Below are positions 17,708 to 26,985 of a DNA stretch of 64,000 bases, piece by piece. The notes beneath the pieces were generated by a model that ran no database searches, was not told the DNA's origin, and saw nothing but the letters and a program-made list of their open reading frames with translations. The stretch is from Pseudoalteromonas luteoviolacea NCIMB 1944 (GTDB taxonomy: Bacteria > Pseudomonadota > Gammaproteobacteria > Enterobacterales > Alteromonadaceae). The stretch covers positions 62,001 to 126,000 of the forward strand of contig NZ_AUXS01000036.1 of NCBI RefSeq assembly GCF_001625565.1, in the 5' to 3' direction. The position numbers and the translations under genes were made by a program. Within the stretch, counting starts at the first letter, position 1. Each line of letters opens with the position of its first letter.

Positions 17708-18640
17708 ATGGCAATAAATATGCGTAAACTTTGTTTCTTTTTATTGATTTTTCATAGTTCTATTTTTGCTACACCAGTTAGGATATTGGTAAATGACTGG
17801 ACCAGTCAGCAAATATTGGCCAACATTGCCGAGCAAGTTTTCATAAGACTTGGCTATGAAGTAGAGTTTATCAATGTTGAAGTGGATGCTCAGTGGTATT
17901 TGCTCAAATCTAACAAGGCCGATCTGCAATTAGAAGTATGGCAGGGCACAATGGAAGAGAAGTACACCCAATTGCTAAATAAGGGAGGGCTAGTTGACTT
18001 AGGTACGTACTCGGTGGCGACGCGTGAAGACTGGTGGTATCCCTTATACGTTAAAGACGCATGCCCAGGGTTACCTGACTGGCGTGCTCTGAGAAAGTGC
18101 CATGATATTTTCGTAAGACCCGATTCAAGGGGGAAAGGGGTTTATGTCGCAGGACCTTGGGAGAAACCAGATCGAGCAAGAATTAAAGCGCTAGGTTTAA
18201 ACTTTATCGTTAAACAAGTCGAAGATGGTCAATCTTTATGGCAGGAGTTAGCAAGTGCGATTGCTCAGCAGCAAGCAATTTTGATATTTAATTGGACGCC
18301 AAATTGGGTGGGGAGTGTTTATCCAGGAGAGTTTGTTGAGTTTCCAGCTCACTCCAAAGACTGCGAAGAGGATGCTAAATGGGGGATCAATGCTGAGCTG
18401 CCTTATGATTGTGGTAATCCAAAGTCAGGGTGGTTGAAAAAAGTGTCCAGTAATCGGTTCGTTGAGTTATTTCCATGTTTAGCTAATGGGTTACGGCAAT
18501 TTGATTTAACTAACGATGAAATAGAATCTTTGTCTGCTAAGGTGGATGTTGAAAAGTCGACTCCCAAGCAGGTTGCGCAGCACTGGGTAATTAAAAACAG
18601 AGTGCGCTGGGAGTCATTGTTTCACGCCTGCAAGCAATAA
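17708..18640 (+). CDS. Glycine-betaine-type ABC transporter substrate-binding protein
   Basis: The 310-residue protein has a signal peptide (cut near IFA-TPVRI) and resembles OpuAC/ProX-type periplasmic binding proteins: VRILVNDWTSQQILANIAE, a DLQLEVWQGTMEEKY block and many Trp residues that could cage a quaternary amine. No permease or ATPase gene is adjacent, so it is an orphan binding protein that must share a transporter encoded elsewhere or act as a sensor. A second possible start is the ATG at 17720, which gives a more standard signal peptide. It converges with the LacI regulator gene and a hairpin lies between them. Confidence 0.85.
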   Translation: MAINMRKLCFFLLIFHSSIFATPVRILVNDWTSQQILANIAEQVFIRLGYEVEFINVEVDAQWYLLKSNKADLQLEVWQGTMEEKYTQLLNKGGLVDLGTYSVATREDWWYPLYVKDACPGLPDWRALRKCHDIFVRPDSRGKGVYVAGPWEKPDRARIKALGLNFIVKQVEDGQSLWQELASAIAQQQAILIFNWTPNWVGSVYPGEFVEFPAHSKDCEEDAKWGINAELPYDCGNPKSGWLKKVSSNRFVELFPCLANGLRQFDLTNDEIESLSAKVDVEKSTPKQVAQHWVIKNRVRWESLFHACKQ

Positions 18641-18645
18641 AGTAA

Positions 18646-18674
18646 GCCGAGGTTATTAGCTCGGCCAGATTTTT
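18646..18674 (+). terminator. Probable terminator between convergent genes
   Basis: A perfect 6-bp stem (GCCGAG/CTCGGC) with an 8-nt loop is followed by CAGATTTTTG on the plus strand. On the minus strand the following bases are TTACTTTATT, so it may serve both convergent genes. The stem is short, so confidence is moderate. Confidence 0.5.
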
Positions 18675-18676
18675 GA

Positions 18677-19708
18677 TTACGATGTTGATTGGCGAATAAT
18701 CAGTTTAGGTGGTAATAAAGTTTCAGTTATTTGCTCACCCTTAATCAGCGCTAGCAAGTTCGAAACGAGCATCTGACCTGCCAAGGTTGTGTTTTGCTGT
18801 ACTGTACTCAATGAAGGGGTAATGTAATTTGCAGCAGCGATGTTATCAAAGCCAATCACACTGACATCTTCTGGGATCTTCAATCCAGCTTCCTTTAACG
18901 CTTTTATTGCGCCAATTGCAATCAAGTCGCTGGCGGCAAATAAGGAATCGAATTTAACGTTATTTGCTAAAAGTGAGTGCGTCGCGTGATATCCGGATTC
19001 TTCGGTGGAAATAGCATTGGCAATATTTCTTTCGCTCAATGAGATTGACTTTTGCTCTAGGGTATCCTTGAAACCTTTAAACCGCATTAAAAACTCTGGG
19101 CTGTGCTCTGAGGCGTCCCCAATAAAAACACATTGCTTTTTACCAGAAGAGATGAAGTGTTGAGCGGCCAATTCACCACCGCCATAATTGTCACAACTTA
19201 CAGTTAAATCAGGTCGCCCCTCGACTTTCGCACCCCAGCAAACAAACTTGGTATCTTGAGCCAACAAGTTTTGTAGTCTTGATTGGTAGTCCATATAGTC
19301 GCCATAGCCGAGTAATATGATCCCATCAGCGCGGTGGCTGTCTTCATATTCAGCACGCCAATCTTGACTGATCGATTGAAAGGAAACGAGTAAGTCGTAT
19401 CCTTCTTTTGCACAGGCACGGGTAATACTGCCCAGCATGTTTAAAAAGAAAGGATTGATCTGAGACTCATCGCCGGTAGGATCTTCAAACAATAAAATGG
19501 CCAATGTCGCACTTTGCTGGGTACGTAAATTACTGGCATTTTTATCTACTTTGTAATTGAGCTTTTTAGCAATTTCCCACACTTTTCTGCGAGTTTCTTC
19601 ATTGACAAGTGGACTATTTCGTAGCGCTCTCGACACGGTTGATTGCGAAACACCTGCGAAATGTGCAATGTCAAATGAAGTTGCTTTTCCTTTCGTTTTC
19701 ATGGTCAA
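18677..19708 (-). CDS. LacI-family transcriptional regulator
   Basis: The 343-residue protein has a LacI-type helix-turn-helix at the N-terminus (FDIAHFAGVSQSTVSRALRN), a hinge region (NASNLRTQQS) and a periplasmic-binding-protein-like effector domain. Its helix-turn-helix differs from that of the second LacI protein in the window, so the two may read different operators or overlap. It is divergent from glk, and the only 14-bp palindrome between them (19800-19813) lies 92 nt upstream of its start. Regulation of glk and of itself through that site is plausible but not proven. The effector is unknown. Confidence 0.92.
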   Translation of the reverse strand: MTMKTKGKATSFDIAHFAGVSQSTVSRALRNSPLVNEETRRKVWEIAKKLNYKVDKNASNLRTQQSATLAILLFEDPTGDESQINPFFLNMLGSITRACAKEGYDLLVSFQSISQDWRAEYEDSHRADGIILLGYGDYMDYQSRLQNLLAQDTKFVCWGAKVEGRPDLTVSCDNYGGGELAAQHFISSGKKQCVFIGDASEHSPEFLMRFKGFKDTLEQKSISLSERNIANAISTEESGYHATHSLLANNVKFDSLFAASDLIAIGAIKALKEAGLKIPEDVSVIGFDNIAAANYITPSLSTVQQNTTLAGQMLVSNLLALIKGEQITETLLPPKLIIRQSTS

Positions 19709-19799
19709 AACTATTTTAATGGAGTCGTGAGTATTGTCTTTGATTATTTTTTTTTTGCAACCAATTTCACAAAAGCTGTAAATTTCTATTGATGAAGTT

Positions 19800-19813
19800 T
19801 GACACCGGTGTCA
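19800..19813. promoter_or_regulatory. LacI-type operator (perfect 14-bp palindrome) upstream of glk
   Basis: The sequence TGACACCGGTGTCA is a perfect palindrome with the central CG usual for LacI-family operators. The same 14 bases occur twice upstream of edd. A TTGACA hexamer (19799-19804), a good -35 match, overlaps its left half. No convincing -10 was found at 16-18 bp spacing. Confidence 0.85.
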
Positions 19814-19853
19814 TAATGTCGGTGTTTTATCATTTTGTTGTCAAAACGTATTT

Positions 19854-19883
19854 AGCTGCCCTCATTTGGGGCAGCTCTTTTTT
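19854..19883 (+). terminator. Intrinsic terminator-like hairpin in the glk leader
   Basis: A perfect 8-bp stem (AGCTGCCC/GGGCAGCT) with a 7-nt loop is followed by C and six T. It lies between the operator at 19800 and the glk start at 19984. No gene ends just upstream on this strand, so it would stop transcription starting at the operator-linked promoter unless there is read-through. Attenuation or production of a short leader RNA are possible roles. Confidence 0.72.
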
Positions 19884-19983
19884 CAGCCTGCGTGCAAAGT
19901 TTCGGCTGATTATATATTTGGGATAACAAGTGGGTGTAAGCCCCAAAGGTGTTTGGAACACCGCAACAACAGAGAAAAACATC

Positions 19984-21000
19984 ATGAGCCAGACAACACA
20001 GAATAGTTTTAATGGTCATGACCTTGCGTTCGAGCCGATTATCGTTGCCGATATCGGGGGTACTAATGCTCGATTTGCCGTCGTGACAAAATACGATTTA
20101 GACTCTAAACAGTTTACAATTGACCATCAGTTCACTTTTCCTAGTGCAGAGTTTCAGTCCTTTGAATCTGCTCTTTCAGCTTTCCTTGATAAACTCACGA
20201 TTTCTAAACCTTCCCGAGCTTGCTTTGCCGTCGCCGGACCTATAAAAGGTCAACAGGTTTTTCTGACAAACCTAGGCTGGAACTTCAATTCTCAAGATGT
20301 GCAAAAACAATTTGGTTTTGAACAACTCGCTGTGATCAATGATTTTGCAGCATTTGCATATGCTGCGCCGTACTTGAAAAAAGAAGACAATATTCAAATA
20401 AAAGCAGGTCAAGCGGCGCCTGGGGCAAATATTGCAGTGATGGGGCCGGGCACAGGGTTTGGTTCAGCATGTCATGTAAGTGATATACATAGCAGTGCGG
20501 TGTTAAGTTGTGAGGCGGGCCATATCAGTTTGGCGGCTGTCACCGAATTAGATAAACAGTTATTACATGTGCTTAAAGAGAGTATCGGTCATGTATCGGT
20601 TGAAACCGTGTTCTCGGGACCTGGATTGGCAAGACTGTATAAAGCGATGGCACAAGTTAAAGGACTACCATCAGAAGACTTAAATGCAGCACAGATCAGC
20701 GCGAGAGCGGGTGAGTGTGAAGTATGTGACGCAACACTTAATCAATTTTGTGATTGGATTGGCAGTGTTGCAGGTGATCTTGCGTTAACCTTCGGGGCGT
20801 TGGGTGGCGTGTTTATTGGCGGTGGAATCTTACCCCGCATGACTGAACGGCTGATTTCTAGTCGATTTGTTGAAAGGTTTACAGAAAAGGGGATAATGTC
20901 TCAATACGCAGGGCAAATTCCAGTAACTTTAGTTGTGCAGGATAATATTCCTTTAATTGGTGCAGCAGCGTGTTTACATAGCCGCAGCCAATTTTCGTAG
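19984..21000 (+). CDS. glk: Glucokinase
   Basis: The 338-residue protein matches bacterial glucokinase, which phosphorylates glucose with ATP. It has the phosphate-binding VADIGGTNARFAVV near residue 22, the glucose-binding INDFAA, the GPGTGFG adenosine-site loop, and the EAGHISL block. E. coli Glk has 321 residues. I chose the ATG at 19984 because upstream in-frame sequence from the GTG at 19930 is not conserved-looking and contains leader hairpins. It is followed 12 nt later by the second LacI gene, and its leader contains an operator and a terminator-like hairpin, so expression probably follows sugar supply. Confidence 0.95.
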   Translation: MSQTTQNSFNGHDLAFEPIIVADIGGTNARFAVVTKYDLDSKQFTIDHQFTFPSAEFQSFESALSAFLDKLTISKPSRACFAVAGPIKGQQVFLTNLGWNFNSQDVQKQFGFEQLAVINDFAAFAYAAPYLKKEDNIQIKAGQAAPGANIAVMGPGTGFGSACHVSDIHSSAVLSCEAGHISLAAVTELDKQLLHVLKESIGHVSVETVFSGPGLARLYKAMAQVKGLPSEDLNAAQISARAGECEVCDATLNQFCDWIGSVAGDLALTFGALGGVFIGGGILPRMTERLISSRFVERFTEKGIMSQYAGQIPVTLVVQDNIPLIGAAACLHSRSQFS

Positions 21001-21012
21001 ATTGGAATAAAT

Positions 21013-22023
21013 ATGAAAAAAGTAACCATTAACAGCGTGGCAGAGTACGCGGGAGTATCGAAAAAAACGGTCTCCAGAGTGCTTAATAATGAGCCCAATG
21101 TAAGTCCAGCCACACGTGAGAAGGTACTCAAAGTTTTTAAAGAGCTTGATTACAAGCCGAATCCTATTGCGCGGGGGCTCGCGCGCAACAAAAGCTTTAT
21201 CATTGGTTGTTTGTATGACAATCCCAGTAAGAGTTACATCACTCGTGTGCAAAGTGGTGCGTTAGAGGCATGTCATAAGTTTAATTATAATCTGCTGATA
21301 CACCCCTGTGAGCTTCGCGGCGATGAGTTAATTGAAAACGTTGATCAGCTGCTGACAACGTCAAGGTTAGACGGGTTAGTGCTGACGCCACCGTTTTCGG
21401 ACTCGCAAGTTTTAATCGATTTTTTAAAGGCCCAAAATGTTCCTTTCGCTCGAGTAGCCTCTGCTTTGCAGGATGATACTTCTATTTCTGTGCGAAGTAA
21501 CGACGAGCAGGGTGCTTATGAACTTACCGAGCATTTGATATCACTTGGTCATAAAGAAATCGCCTTTATTAAAGGCCACCCTGATCACAGCGCAACAGAA
21601 AAACGTTTCAGTGGTTACCAAAATGCTTTGCTCAAACACGGTATTGAATATAAAGAAAAGCTTGTTGCAGAAGGTAACTTTAGTTATCACTCCGGTGCTG
21701 ACAGTGCAAAAGAAATCTTGGATTTAGAACCAATGCCAACGGCGGTGTTTGCTTCAAATGATTACATGGCCGCAGCCGTGTTGAAGCTCGCCACACAAAG
21801 ACGTATCAGAGTACCGGAAGATATTTCAATTGCTGGTTTTGACAATGCGCCTATTGCTCGCCATATTTGGCCTGGTCTGACTACCATTGCGCAGCCAGTA
21901 GAGGAAATGACTCGTCAGGCTGTAGAGCAGTTGATACTGCAAATATCTGATCCATCGACAGAAGTTTATCAAAAAGTTTTGGAAGCAAAACTCATCACCA
22001 GAGAGTCCACTGCTGCAAAATAG
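21013..22023 (+). CDS. LacI-family regulator, likely of glucose/Entner-Doudoroff genes
   Basis: The 336-residue protein has a typical LacI helix-turn-helix (INSVAEYAGVSKKTVSRVLNN), the hinge helix (PNPIARGLA) and an effector domain with the conserved AGFDNAPIARHIWPGLTTI. It starts 12 nt after glk and ends just before a strong terminator, so glk and this gene form an operon. The edd-eda-gap operon follows with two copies of the palindrome also found upstream of glk. This makes it the better of the two LacI candidates to read that palindrome, which would make it autoregulated. Effector identity (for example an Entner-Doudoroff sugar phosphate) is not visible. Confidence 0.92.
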   Translation: MKKVTINSVAEYAGVSKKTVSRVLNNEPNVSPATREKVLKVFKELDYKPNPIARGLARNKSFIIGCLYDNPSKSYITRVQSGALEACHKFNYNLLIHPCELRGDELIENVDQLLTTSRLDGLVLTPPFSDSQVLIDFLKAQNVPFARVASALQDDTSISVRSNDEQGAYELTEHLISLGHKEIAFIKGHPDHSATEKRFSGYQNALLKHGIEYKEKLVAEGNFSYHSGADSAKEILDLEPMPTAVFASNDYMAAAVLKLATQRRIRVPEDISIAGFDNAPIARHIWPGLTTIAQPVEEMTRQAVEQLILQISDPSTEVYQKVLEAKLITRESTAAK

Positions 22024-22049
22024 CAAAGTTTAATTACATCTACTTGTCA

Positions 22050-22081
22050 AAAGCCCAATCCCTAGCGATTGGGCTTTTTTT
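22050..22081 (+). terminator. Intrinsic terminator of the glk-lacI operon
   Basis: A perfect 11-bp stem (AAAGCCCAATC/GATTGGGCTTT) with a 6-nt loop runs into a T tract of seven. It lies 26 nt after the LacI stop. Confidence 0.93.
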
Positions 22082-22134
22082 GTCCATAATTTAGATATGG
22101 ACCGAATTTAATCTAAATTTAATGTTCAATAGGT

Positions 22135-22148
22135 TGACACCGGTGTCA
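22135..22148. promoter_or_regulatory. LacI-type operator 1 upstream of edd
   Basis: This is an exact copy of the 14-bp palindrome TGACACCGGTGTCA found upstream of glk. It overlaps a TTGACA hexamer (22134-22139) that could be the -35 element, so bound repressor would block RNA polymerase. Confidence 0.88.
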
Positions 22149-22167
22149 TGAATGTGAGTTAATACAG

Positions 22168-22181
22168 TGACACCGGTGTCA
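22168..22181. promoter_or_regulatory. LacI-type operator 2 upstream of edd
   Basis: This is a second exact copy of the palindrome, centred 33 bp (about three helical turns) from operator 1. If TTGACA at 22134 is the -35 element, this copy covers the expected transcription start. The spacing would put two repressors on the same DNA face. Confidence 0.88.
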
Positions 22182-22233
22182 GGTTGAGGTGAGAGACAAC
22201 CTGATAGCGTACCTTTGAACGGGTAAATCAAAG
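22182..22233 (+). promoter_or_regulatory. Structured 5' leader of the edd operon
   Basis: Two hairpins can be drawn by hand between operator 2 and the terminator-like hairpin: GGTTG/CAACC (22182-22186 with 22197-22201) and CTTTGA/TCAAAG (22213-22218 with 22228-22233). An alternative pairing of CTGAtAGC (22201-22208) with GCTgcTCAG (22233-22241) would take bases from the terminator stem and could act as an antiterminator. No leader peptide with a clear ribosome site was found. This is inference without energy calculation. Confidence 0.45.
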
Positions 22234-22235
22234 CT

Positions 22236-22269
22236 GCTCAGTACACAGTTAATTGTACTGAGCCTTTTT
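22236..22269 (+). terminator. Terminator-like hairpin (possible attenuator) just before edd
   Basis: A perfect 10-bp stem (GCTCAGTACA/TGTACTGAGC) with an 8-nt loop is followed by C and five T. It sits after both operators and only 26 nt before the edd ATG. No gene on this strand ends between the previous terminator and this one, so it must affect transcription entering edd or end a short RNA. Confidence 0.75.
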
Positions 22270-22295
22270 CCTCTAAACATGCAGAGAGGCGGATT

Positions 22296-24149
22296 ATGTT
22301 GCATCCTCGAATTCAAGAAGTTACTGAAAGAGTCGTTAAACGCAGCCAGACAACTCGTAGTGCCTACCTTAAGCGTATACAAGAAGCAAAAAAACAAACA
22401 CGCGTTAGGGCCGGCTTAGGTTGCGGTAACTTAGCACACGTAATGGCTGCTTGTTCAAGCAGTGACAAGGCGCGATTGAAGGCCGACGACCAGCCAAACT
22501 TAGCCATCATTAACTCATACAATGATATGCTTTCTGCTCATGTTCCTTATATTGAATATCCAGATTTAATTAAAAAGATAGCAACGCAATACGACGCAAC
22601 TGCTCAGGTGGCGGGCGGCGTACCGGCAATGTGTGACGGGGTTACACAGGGCCGTGATGGTATGGAGCTGTCTTTATTCTCACGTGATGTAATCGCAATG
22701 TCGACCGCAGTGGCACTATCTCATGACGTATTTGACGGTGTTTTCTGTTTAGGTGTATGTGACAAAATTGTCCCAGGGTTGCTGATTGGTTCTTTATCTT
22801 TCGGTCATTTGCCTATCTATTTCTTACCAGCTGGCCCAATGGAATCTGGTATTCCAAATAAAGAAAAAGCACGTGTTCGTCAGAGCTTTGCACAAGGGTT
22901 GGTGAGCCGTGAAGAGTTGTTGGAAGCTGAAAGCGCGTCATACCACAGTGCTGGTACTTGTACTTTCTACGGCACAGCCAACTCAAATCAAATGCTGATG
23001 GAGATTATGGGTCTTCACTTACCAGGCAGTTCATTCATAAACCCTTATACAGAGTTACGTGATGGCCTAACGGCAAGTGCTGTCAAAATGATGCTTGAGC
23101 AGCTAATTAAAACAAAATCAGCTAACCCAATAGGTGAAATCGTTGACGAAAGAACAGTGATCAACGGTTTAGTTGGATTATTGGCAACAGGTGGCTCTAC
23201 GAACCACGCTATTCACTTGGTCGCAATGGCAAAAGCTGCGGGTGTACAAATTACTTGGAAAGACATGGCTGATTTATCTGAAGTTGTGCCACTGCTTACA
23301 CGTATTTATCCAAATGGCTCCGCAGATGTTAACCACTTCCAAGCTGCTGGCGGTATGGGCTTCTTAATGCGTGAGCTGCGTGACGCAGGTTACTTACACA
23401 ATGATGTAAAAACCATTGTTGGTGAAGGCTTAGACGATTATACCAAAGAGCCTGTTTTGGACATCGATACTAACGTGATAATGACCAACAGCGAAGGCCC
23501 GACAAAAGTAAAATGGGTTCCTTGTCCAGAAAACTCCCTTGATGAAGAGGTATTAAGACCAGTCTCTAATCCATTTAATAAGCAGGGTGGTTTGCAGCTA
23601 CTGACAGGTAATTTGGGTAAAGCTGTGATCAAAGTATCTGCTGTAGATGAGAAACATCAATTTGTTTCTGCTCCTGCAAAGGTTTTTAGTTCACAGGCGG
23701 CACTTCAAGACGCTTTTGCTAAGGGTGAGCTGAATCAAGATTTCATTGCTGTAATTAAAGAGCAAGGTCCAAAAGCCAAGGGCATGCCTGAATTGCACAA
23801 GTTAACGCCTGTTATGGCCACACTGCAAGATCAAGGCTACAAAGTGGCAATTGTAACGGACGGCCGTATGTCGGGTGCTTCAGGTAAAGTACCAGCGGCT
23901 ATCCACCTTGCGCCGGAAGCTGTAGAAGGTGGCATTATCGCGAAAATTCGCGAAGGTGACATGATCACACTTGATGCACCAAATGGCGACCTTGTTTTAC
24001 ATGTCTCTGATGAAGAAATAGAAAAGCGTGAATTAGAACTTACACAACCAGAGCTGACTTTTGGTACAGGCCGTGAGCTATTCACAGGTTTTAGAAACAT
24101 GGTAAGCAGTGCAGATATGGGCGCGAGCGCCTTTGGTATCGACGAATAA
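22296..24149 (+). CDS. edd: Phosphogluconate dehydratase (Entner-Doudoroff)
   Basis: The 617-residue protein matches Edd, which converts 6-phosphogluconate to 2-keto-3-deoxy-6-phosphogluconate with an iron-sulfur cluster. The IlvD/Edd family blocks are present: [36 protein letters not shown], the [15 protein letters not shown] region and [17 protein letters not shown] near the C-terminus. Cysteines in CDG, CDK and GTC fit the cluster ligands. E. coli Edd has 603 residues. An AGAGG sequence lies 9 nt before the ATG. It is the first gene of edd-eda-gap, and two LacI operators plus a terminator-like hairpin lie in its leader. Confidence 0.97.
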   Translation: MLHPRIQEVTERVVKRSQTTRSAYLKRIQEAKKQTRVRAGLGCGNLAHVMAACSSSDKARLKADDQPNLAIINSYNDMLSAHVPYIEYPDLIKKIATQYDATAQVAGGVPAMCDGVTQGRDGMELSLFSRDVIAMSTAVALSHDVFDGVFCLGVCDKIVPGLLIGSLSFGHLPIYFLPAGPMESGIPNKEKARVRQSFAQGLVSREELLEAESASYHSAGTCTFYGTANSNQMLMEIMGLHLPGSSFINPYTELRDGLTASAVKMMLEQLIKTKSANPIGEIVDERTVINGLVGLLATGGSTNHAIHLVAMAKAAGVQITWKDMADLSEVVPLLTRIYPNGSADVNHFQAAGGMGFLMRELRDAGYLHNDVKTIVGEGLDDYTKEPVLDIDTNVIMTNSEGPTKVKWVPCPENSLDEEVLRPVSNPFNKQGGLQLLTGNLGKAVIKVSAVDEKHQFVSAPAKVFSSQAALQDAFAKGELNQDFIAVIKEQGPKAKGMPELHKLTPVMATLQDQGYKVAIVTDGRMSGASGKVPAAIHLAPEAVEGGIIAKIREGDMITLDAPNGDLVLHVSDEEIEKRELELTQPELTFGTGRELFTGFRNMVSSADMGASAFGIDE

Positions 24150-24171
24150 CAACATTGGGGATGAGGTAAAT

Positions 24172-24792
24172 ATGAAAATACAAGAAATCTTATCGGCAGC
24201 ACCCGTGGTTCCGGTAATTGTTATAGAAGAATTAGAAGATGCAATTCCTTTGGCACGTGCGCTTTACAATGGTGGTTTACGTGCCCTTGAAGTGACTTTG
24301 AGAACGCCTGTTGCTGCGGAAGCGGTAAAGCAAATTAAAGAAGCGATACCAGAAGCATATGTTGGAACTGGTACTGTGGTCGACAAAGCATCTTTTGAGG
24401 CGTCTGTGAACGCAGGGGCAGATTTTATGGTGAGTCCGGGTGTGAGCTCTGAACTACTAGAGCTGGCAAAAAGCACGGATATCCCGTTCTTACCAGGCGC
24501 TGCGACACCAAGCGAAGCAATGGAGCTTGCAGCTCACGGTTTTAAATTCTTGAAGTTTTTCCCAGCAGAAGCTGCTGGTGGTGCGCCAATGCTTAAGTCG
24601 ATTGGTGGACCTCTACCGCAAGTGACATTTTGTCCTACCGGTGGAATATCGCTAGAAAGCGCGCCTAAATATCTGGCATTAAATAATGTAGTTTGTGTTG
24701 GCGGTACTTGGATGTTGGATAAATCGCTAATTGCAAATAAAGACTGGCAAGCCATCGAAGCGCTTGCAAAACAAGCAAGTGAAGTTAAATAA
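24172..24792 (+). CDS. eda: 2-keto-3-deoxy-6-phosphogluconate aldolase
   Basis: The 206-residue protein is KDPG aldolase, which splits KDPG into pyruvate and glyceraldehyde-3-phosphate. The catalytic Glu lies in ALEVTLRTP, the Schiff-base Lys in FKFLKFFPAE, and phosphate-binding segments in GTGTV and CPTGGIS. E. coli Eda has 213 residues. The frame is open further upstream inside edd, but the ATG at 24172 follows a GATGAGG ribosome site and aligns with the usual N-terminus. It starts 22 nt after edd and is followed 16 nt later by gap, which would use one of its two products. Confidence 0.96.
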   Translation: MKIQEILSAAPVVPVIVIEELEDAIPLARALYNGGLRALEVTLRTPVAAEAVKQIKEAIPEAYVGTGTVVDKASFEASVNAGADFMVSPGVSSELLELAKSTDIPFLPGAATPSEAMELAAHGFKFLKFFPAEAAGGAPMLKSIGGPLPQVTFCPTGGISLESAPKYLALNNVVCVGGTWMLDKSLIANKDWQAIEALAKQASEVK

Positions 24793-24808
24793 TTAGGGGA
24801 ATGTAATC

Positions 24809-25813
24809 ATGATCAACATCGCAATTAATGGCTATGGCCGCATCGGTCGCAACGTACTACGTGCACTTTACGAATCAGGTCAGAACGACCAAATTAGAAT
24901 TGTTGCAATTAATGACTTAGCACCAGCAGAGACCAACGCACACTTGACACAGTTTGATTCTGTACACGGTCGCTTTAATGAAAAACTGACACTTGCTGGT
25001 AACACATTAGTTATCGGAAACGATGAAATCGCATTGACGCAAGAGCGTGACCCAGCAAATTTACCGTGGAAAGCATTGAACGTTGATATCGTTCTCGAGT
25101 GTACAGGCATTTTCACTTCTCGCGATGCTGCCGCTAAGCATATTGAAGCGGGTGCTAAGAAGGTGATCGTATCAGCTCCAGGTACGGATCTGGATGCGAC
25201 AGTGGTTCACGGTGTGAACAGCGATGTTTTGAATGAAAACAGCAACATTATTTCGAATGCATCATGTACAACAAACTGTCTTGCGCCTGTTGCCAAAGCA
25301 TTGAACGATGTAGTTGGTATTGAGCAGGGCAGTATGACAACAATTCATGCATTTACAAATGACCAGAACTTGTGTGATGTATATCACAAAGATTTATATC
25401 GTGCTCGTAGCGCAACACAATCAATGATCCCTACTAAAACAGGTGCAGCTAAAGCTGTTGGCCTAGTACTTCCAGAGCTTGCTGGTAAGTTAGATGGTAT
25501 GGCAGTACGTGTTCCAACAGTAAATGTTTCTCTTGTTGACCTTACTTTTGTAGCGAAACGTGAAACTACTGCCGACGAAGTGAATGAAATTGTAAAGGCT
25601 GCTGCTGATGGTGCAATGGCTGGTGTGCTTGAGTACAACACGCTACCACTTGTTTCAATCGACTTTAATCACAACCCTGCATCTTCTGTCTTTGATGCAA
25701 CGCAAACAAAGGTAGAGGGCAAACTGGTTAAAGTTATGGCATGGTATGACAACGAATGGGGTTTCTCAAACCGCATGCTTGACCAAGTTAAAGCTCTAGG
25801 TGCATTTCTGTAA
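24809..25813 (+). CDS. gap: Glyceraldehyde-3-phosphate dehydrogenase (type I)
   Basis: The 334-residue protein oxidises glyceraldehyde-3-phosphate to 1,3-bisphosphoglycerate. It begins with the nucleotide-binding [14 protein letters not shown], has catalytic Cys153 in ASCTTNC, and the closing [12 protein letters not shown]. Asp36 (AIND) indicates NAD preference, as in glycolytic enzymes. Erythrose-4-phosphate dehydrogenase is a related alternative, but the operon position after eda favours GAPDH. AGGGGAATG precedes the start. A strong terminator follows, so it is the last gene of the edd-eda-gap operon. Confidence 0.93.
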   Translation: MINIAINGYGRIGRNVLRALYESGQNDQIRIVAINDLAPAETNAHLTQFDSVHGRFNEKLTLAGNTLVIGNDEIALTQERDPANLPWKALNVDIVLECTGIFTSRDAAAKHIEAGAKKVIVSAPGTDLDATVVHGVNSDVLNENSNIISNASCTTNCLAPVAKALNDVVGIEQGSMTTIHAFTNDQNLCDVYHKDLYRARSATQSMIPTKTGAAKAVGLVLPELAGKLDGMAVRVPTVNVSLVDLTFVAKRETTADEVNEIVKAAADGAMAGVLEYNTLPLVSIDFNHNPASSVFDATQTKVEGKLVKVMAWYDNEWGFSNRMLDQVKALGAFL

Positions 25814-26791
<978 letters not shown>

Positions 26792-26816
26792 TATTTTAAT
26801 TAATCGAGAAAGCAAT

Positions 26817-26847
26817 AACCCAGTTACTTTGTGACTGGGTTTTTTTG
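26817..26847 (+). terminator. Intrinsic terminator of adk
   Basis: An 11-bp stem (AACCCAGTTAC/GTGACTGGGTT, one T-G wobble) with a TTT loop is followed by a T tract of seven. It lies 25 nt after the adk stop. Confidence 0.93.
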
Positions 26848-26985
26848 TTTCATTACAAATAAAAATGCCAGAGCTGGTCAAAAAGTTACGCCCGAAACTC
26901 GAGCGTAAATAAATCCAAGGGGGGAGTTCAAATGCCAAATAGGTATTATTTGACATGCACATTTAACAATATTTGTATGACTAAA

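Noticed and set aside
22179..22397. 72-residue minus-strand frame across the edd leader
   Set aside because: It is antisense to the edd start and to the leader hairpins; the hairpins and operators explain the sequence better.
26840..26985. Possible terminator of the EAL gene on the minus strand using the adk hairpin
   Set aside because: The minus-strand side of the hairpin has no T tract, so it is assigned to adk only.
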